64,000 bases of DNA, taken from positions 124,001-188,000 of the forward strand of contig NZ_MAQX01000033.1 of assembly GCF_001682865.1 (NCBI RefSeq), in the 5' to 3' direction. The notes beneath the pieces are model-generated. The model saw nothing but the letters and a program-made list of their open reading frames with translations, did not search any database and was not told the DNA's origin. Shown in pieces: positions 60,482 to 64,000 of this stretch (positions are counted from its first letter, which is position 1; each line of letters starts with the position of its first letter). The stretch is from Bacillus sp. FJAT-26390. GTDB lineage: Bacteria > Bacillota > Bacilli > Paenibacillales > Paenibacillaceae. A program made the translations under genes and the position numbers.

Positions 60482-61342
60482 TTACGATTGAGCATTTGCC
60501 CCTGCAACGATCTCAGAAATTTCCTGCGTAATCGCTGCTTGACGCGCTCTGTTGTAAGTGAGCGTCAATTGGTTGATGATCTTCGTTGCATTTTTCGTTG
60601 CGCTTCCCATGGCAGTCATACGAGCGCCGAACTCACTTGCTTTACCGTCAAGAACTGCGCTGTAGATAAGCGTTTCGGCATATTTAGGCAGCAGCACTTC
60701 AAGTACGCCCTCTGGAGACGGCTCGTATTCATACGAGGTGACAGCTGTGTTTCCGCCCACTTCTTCAAGCGGCAGCAAACGTACATCTGTCGGTATTTGC
60801 GTAATCGCGTTAACGAATTCGTTATAGTACAAGTAAAGCTCGTCATAAGCGCCTTCCGAGAAATTCTTAACCGCGGAATAAGCGACCGATTTGATGTCAG
60901 CGAAAGAAGGAGCATCTGGCAAGCCAGTCACTTCCTCTACGATTGGCATGTTGCGGCGGCGGAAATAATCGCGGCCCTTACGGCCGATAACGAATAGCAC
61001 GTATTCATCTGTCGACTTATGCTTTTCACGAATGGTTTGCGTTACTTTACGAAGAATATTCGCATTGTAGCCGCCTGCAAGACCACGATCGGAAGTAATA
61101 ACGAGATAACCCGTTTTCTTTACCGGACGCGTTTCCAGCATCGGATGCTTCACATCCTTGGTGCCGGCTGCGATGCTTGCCACAACTTCCTTCAGCTTCT
61201 CAGCATATGGACGTGCTGCTTGCGCGGCTTCCTGTGCTTTTCTTAGGCGGGAAGCGGCAACCATCTCCATCGCTTTCGTAATCTGCTTCGTATTTTGTTT
61301 GCTCTTGATTTCGCGTTTAATATCGCGCATACCTTTTGCCAT
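60482..61342 (-). CDS. atpG: F1Fo ATP synthase gamma subunit
   Basis: A 286-residue rotor subunit with the two terminal coiled-coil helices (MRDIKREIKSKQNTKQITKA; ASEFGARMTAMGSATKNATK, then LTLTYNRARQAAITQEISEI) and the central domain ITSDRGLAGGYNANIL. GGCGGGTGA lies upstream of the ATG. Confidence 0.96.
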   Translation of the reverse strand: MAKGMRDIKREIKSKQNTKQITKAMEMVAASRLRKAQEAAQAARPYAEKLKEVVASIAAGTKDVKHPMLETRPVKKTGYLVITSDRGLAGGYNANILRKVTQTIREKHKSTDEYVLFVIGRKGRDYFRRRNMPIVEEVTGLPDAPSFADIKSVAYSAVKNFSEGAYDELYLYYNEFVNAITQIPTDVRLLPLEEVGGNTAVTSYEYEPSPEGVLEVLLPKYAETLIYSAVLDGKASEFGARMTAMGSATKNATKIINQLTLTYNRARQAAITQEISEIVAGANAQS

Positions 61343-61460
61343 TTGGTTTCACCCGCCTTTGTTGCTTTGGAGCTGCTCCAAAGCCTGGTGTTGGTGGAGT
61401 AAGCGGTCTAAGCCCGGACAACATGAACGGGCGAAGACCTTTATTGAAAGATGAAGAGAT

Positions 61461-62975
61461 TTATGCCGTTACAGCGAAGCTCTTCTTGAATTTATTGATA
61501 GCGTCAACGAGAGCTTTCTCGTTGTCAGCAACGATGTCTTTTGTATCGCGAATCGATTGACCGATTTCTGGGCTGTTCGAATCCAAATACGCGTGGAACT
61601 CTTTCTCGAAACGAAGGATGTCGCCAACCGGAATCTCATCCAAGTGACCTTTAACAGCGGAGTAGATCGAGATAACTTGCTTCTCAACCGGCATCGGCTT
61701 GTTAACGTCTTGTTTAAGAATTTCCATCGTACGAGCACCGCGGTTAAGGCGGGCAAGCGTCGATTTGTCAAGGTCGGATCCGAATTGCGAGAACGCTTGA
61801 AGCTCGCGGTAAGCCGCAAGGTCAAGACGAAGCGTACCAGCTACCTTCTTCATCGCTTTAATTTGTGCGGAACCACCTACACGGGATACAGAGATACCAA
61901 CGTTAACCGCTGGACGTTGACCCGAATAGAATAGATCTGCTTCAAGGAAGATTTGACCGTCAGTGATCGAGATAACATTCGTAGGAATGTATGCCGATAC
62001 GTCGGATGCTTGCGTCTCAATGAATGGCAATGCCGTCATTGAACCGCCGCCTCTTGCGTCGCTAAGTTTTGCAGCGCGCTCAAGCAAACGGGAGTGAAGA
62101 TAGAATACGTCACCTGGGTAAGCCTCACGACCCGGTGGACGGCGAAGCAAGAGTGAAAGCTCACGATAAGCTGCCGCTTGTTTCGATAGATCATCATAAA
62201 TAACGAGAACGTGCTCGCCTTTGTACATGAAGTACTCACCCATCGTACAGCCCGCATAAGGAGCTAGGAAGAGAAGTGGAGCTGGCTCAGAAGCACCTGC
62301 AGTAACGATGATTGTGTACTCAAGCGCGCCGTGGCGACGAAGAGTTTCAACTACGTTAGCAACAGTGGATTGTTTTTGACCAACGGCAACATAGATACAT
62401 TTTACGCCGTTGCCTTTTTGGTTGATGATTGCATCGATAGCAATCGCTGTTTTACCCGTTTGACGGTCACCGATGATAAGCTCACGTTGTCCGCGGCCTA
62501 CTGGTACCATCGCGTCGATTGCTTTAATTCCCGTTTGCATGGGCTCATGAACCGATTTACGGTCGATAACGCCCGGCGCTGGAGATTCAATCGCACGGAA
62601 TTGAGTGGTATTGATTGGTCCTTTGCCGTCAAGCGGCTGACCAAGCGGGTTTACTACGCGGCCAAGAAGCTCTTCGCCGACAGGTACTTCCATGATACGG
62701 CCTGTACGTTTAACTTGATCGCCTTCACGGATATCCGTGTATTGTCCAAGAATAACGACACCGACATTGCTTTCTTCCAAGTTCAAAGCCATACCGACAA
62801 CACCGTTGGAGAATTCGAGCAGTTCGCCCTGCATCGCATTTTCCAAGCCGTGTACGCGGGCGATACCGTCACCGACATTGATTACGGTGCCGACGTCTAC
62901 GACTTGAATTTCGGATTTATATTGTTCGATCTGTTGTTTAATCAGCGTGCTGATTTCATCAGGTCTGATACTCAA
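61461..62975 (-). CDS. atpA: F1Fo ATP synthase alpha subunit
   Basis: A 504-residue regulatory nucleotide-binding subunit with Walker A LIIGDRQTGKTAIAIDAIIN, VYVAVGQK-type segment and SVSRVGGSAQIKAMKKVAG. The likely start is TTG at 62975: AGGGGTG lies 6 bases upstream and the product then begins xSIRPDEISTLIKQQI exactly like its homologues. A GTG nine bases earlier (62984) falls inside that binding site and is less likely. Confidence 0.96.
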   Translation of the reverse strand: MSIRPDEISTLIKQQIEQYKSEIQVVDVGTVINVGDGIARVHGLENAMQGELLEFSNGVVGMALNLEESNVGVVILGQYTDIREGDQVKRTGRIMEVPVGEELLGRVVNPLGQPLDGKGPINTTQFRAIESPAPGVIDRKSVHEPMQTGIKAIDAMVPVGRGQRELIIGDRQTGKTAIAIDAIINQKGNGVKCIYVAVGQKQSTVANVVETLRRHGALEYTIIVTAGASEPAPLLFLAPYAGCTMGEYFMYKGEHVLVIYDDLSKQAAAYRELSLLLRRPPGREAYPGDVFYLHSRLLERAAKLSDARGGGSMTALPFIETQASDVSAYIPTNVISITDGQIFLEADLFYSGQRPAVNVGISVSRVGGSAQIKAMKKVAGTLRLDLAAYRELQAFSQFGSDLDKSTLARLNRGARTMEILKQDVNKPMPVEKQVISIYSAVKGHLDEIPVGDILRFEKEFHAYLDSNSPEIGQSIRDTKDIVADNEKALVDAINKFKKSFAVTA

Positions 62976-63000
62976 TTCGTTCACCCCTATCTACAGTGCA

Positions 63001-63540
63001 TTAGATTTTAAACGATTTTTGTAAACGTTCCAGCTTGCCGGACAGGCTGCCATCGTATAGACGGTCACCGATGCGCACTTGTACGCCGCCGAGCAAAGCA
63101 GGCTCTACCACTTGCTGTGCAATAATAGTTTTGCCGGTCAATTGTCCGAACTGCGCCGCTACACCGGCAAGCTCGTCATCAGACAAAGCTTTGGCGGAGT
63201 AAACCGTCGCATGCGCTTGACCAAGCGAATCTCCCGCAACCTTGGTGTATGCTGCATATACATCAGCAATAACATCCTGGCGGCGACGAGTGATTAGAAT
63301 TTGTACAGTATTGAAAACGAGCGCAGATACACGATCGCCGAATGCTGCTTTTAGAACCGCAATTTTGCTTTCTGGATCAATGCTTGGAAGTGATAGAAAC
63401 TTTTGAACGTCAGCGTCCTGCTCAAGAGCTTGCACGATCAGCTTAAGCTGCTCTTCTACCTCTGAAACAACCTGCTGCTTCTCAGCAACCTCGAACAGTG
63501 CTTTAGCGTAGCGCTTCGCTACGACTGCATCGCGGCTCAT
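63001..63540 (-). CDS. atpH: F1Fo ATP synthase delta subunit
   Basis: A 179-residue stator subunit connecting F1 to the b subunits. N-terminal helical domain (VVAKRYAKALFEVAEKQQVV; FLSLPSIDPESKIAVLKAAF) and C-terminal PALLGGVQVRIGDRLYDGSL are typical. ATG overlaps the atpF stop as ATGA. Confidence 0.95.
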   Translation of the reverse strand: MSRDAVVAKRYAKALFEVAEKQQVVSEVEEQLKLIVQALEQDADVQKFLSLPSIDPESKIAVLKAAFGDRVSALVFNTVQILITRRRQDVIADVYAAYTKVAGDSLGQAHATVYSAKALSDDELAGVAAQFGQLTGKTIIAQQVVEPALLGGVQVRIGDRLYDGSLSGKLERLQKSFKI

Positions 63541-64000
63541 TTATTTCCAACTTCTTTCAAATATTGACCAACCAGCTGCTCTTGCGATTTTTCATCCACT
63601 TGCTTCTCGATAATTTTCGACGCGATTTTCACGGAAATGCCGCCAACTTCTGTACGAAGCGCTGCAATTGCTTTGTTTTTCTCGCTTTCGATATCTTTGA
63701 GAGCATCGTCTTTCAGACGGGATGCTTCCGATTTTGCAGTTTGAACGATCTCTTCCGCTTGCTTAGAGCTCGTAGTTCTCGATTGCTCGATAATTTCGTA
63801 AGCTTCCTTGCGAGCTTGCTGGAGTGCAGCCTTTTGCTCTTCCATTTGCTGCTCGGCTGCTTTACGACTGCTTTCTGCTGTATTCATTTGTTCAAGCACA
63901 AGCTGTCTGCGCTTCTCCATTACTTCAAACAATGGACCAAACGCATACTTGCTCAACAGCCAGTACAGCACACCAAACGCGATCATCGCGATTACTGTCG
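63537..64000 (-). CDS. atpF: F1Fo ATP synthase b subunit, N-terminus cut by window edge
   Basis: Stator stalk subunit. The frame stays open to the right edge, so the start lies outside; the ATG at 63986 is internal to the membrane helix (IAFGVLYWLLSKYAFGPLFE). After it comes a long charged coiled coil (EKRRQLVLEQMNTAESSRKA and on to the C-terminus). About 15-20 N-terminal residues are probably missing. Confidence 0.93.
   Translation of the reverse strand, partial: TVIAMIAFGVLYWLLSKYAFGPLFEVMEKRRQLVLEQMNTAESSRKAAEQQMEEQKAALQQARKEAYEIIEQSRTTSSKQAEEIVQTAKSEASRLKDDALKDIESEKNKAIAALRTEVGGISVKIASKIIEKQVDEKSQEQLVGQYLKEVGNK

Overview
The window looks like a low-to-mid GC, endospore-forming, flagellated Gram-positive of the Paenibacillus type. 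The support is gene content: sporulation genes (spoIID, spoIIQ, spoIIID), a spore germinant-receptor operon, MreB-like Mbl, S-layer-homology (SLH) proteins with the CsaB pyruvyl-transferase machinery that anchors them, flagellar rod proteins, an F1Fo ATP synthase and an 11-subunit NADH-dehydrogenase-like operon. I see 53 protein genes (two cut by the window edges). All but one, the Ig-like repeat protein at about 17-19 kb, lie on the minus strand. I found no rRNA, tRNA, CRISPR array, transposase or phage gene.

Layout from left to right; most transcription runs right to left. 0-8.3 kb: an edge-truncated secreted protein, a major S-layer-type protein with N-terminal SLH domains behind a strong promoter and two in-frame starts, and a 1369-residue exported protein with three C-terminal SLH domains. 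8.5-16 kb: an envelope cluster read as fabZ, pgcA, DUF5693-like membrane protein, csaB, tagA, tagO. This fits synthesis and pyruvylation of the secondary cell-wall polymer (SCWP) that SLH domains bind. 16-19 kb: a PgsA-like CDP-alcohol phosphotransferase and a plus-strand protein with eight Ig-like (Big_2) repeats. 19-25 kb: a block that, as I recall it, is conserved with Bacillus subtilis: spoIID, spoIIQ, spoIIID, mbl, flhO, flhP, EpuA-like protein. Plausible sporulation and motility promoters (sigma-F, sigma-E and sigma-D types) sit in front of individual genes.

25-28.8 kb: a MacAB-type export system (adaptor, ATPase, permease). 28.9-35.7 kb: a fructoside/sucrose utilisation operon (solute-binding lipoprotein, two permeases, GH32 hydrolase, fructokinase) behind a consensus sigma-A promoter whose -35 box lies in a perfect 32-bp palindrome, next to a LacI-family regulator. 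The fructokinase appears to start at CTG. 35.8-41 kb: murA, a DUF1146 protein, and a subtilisin-like protease with three C-terminal SLH domains. 41.4-51.5 kb: nuoABCDHIJKLMN without nuoEFG. 51.5-55.9 kb: a four-gene germinant receptor operon (A, C, small two-helix D-type subunit, B). 56-58.3 kb: a chemoreceptor whose sensor domain precedes both membrane helices. 58.5-64 kb: atpF(partial)-H-A-G-D-C.

The parts fit together as an envelope and energy neighbourhood. The SCWP genes supply the anchor for the SLH-bearing S-layer protein, the large SLH protein and the SLH protease. The respiratory and ATP-synthase operons sit beside the cell-wall, sporulation and rod genes. The sugar and efflux operons appear to be inserted between murA and spoIID relative to B. 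subtilis. No obvious undescribed defence or mobile system is present. The most promising leads are the DUF5693 protein in the SCWP operon, the tandem translation starts of the S-layer gene, the CTG-started fructokinase with its palindromic operator, the chemoreceptor topology, and a SpoIIQ that keeps its zinc ligands.
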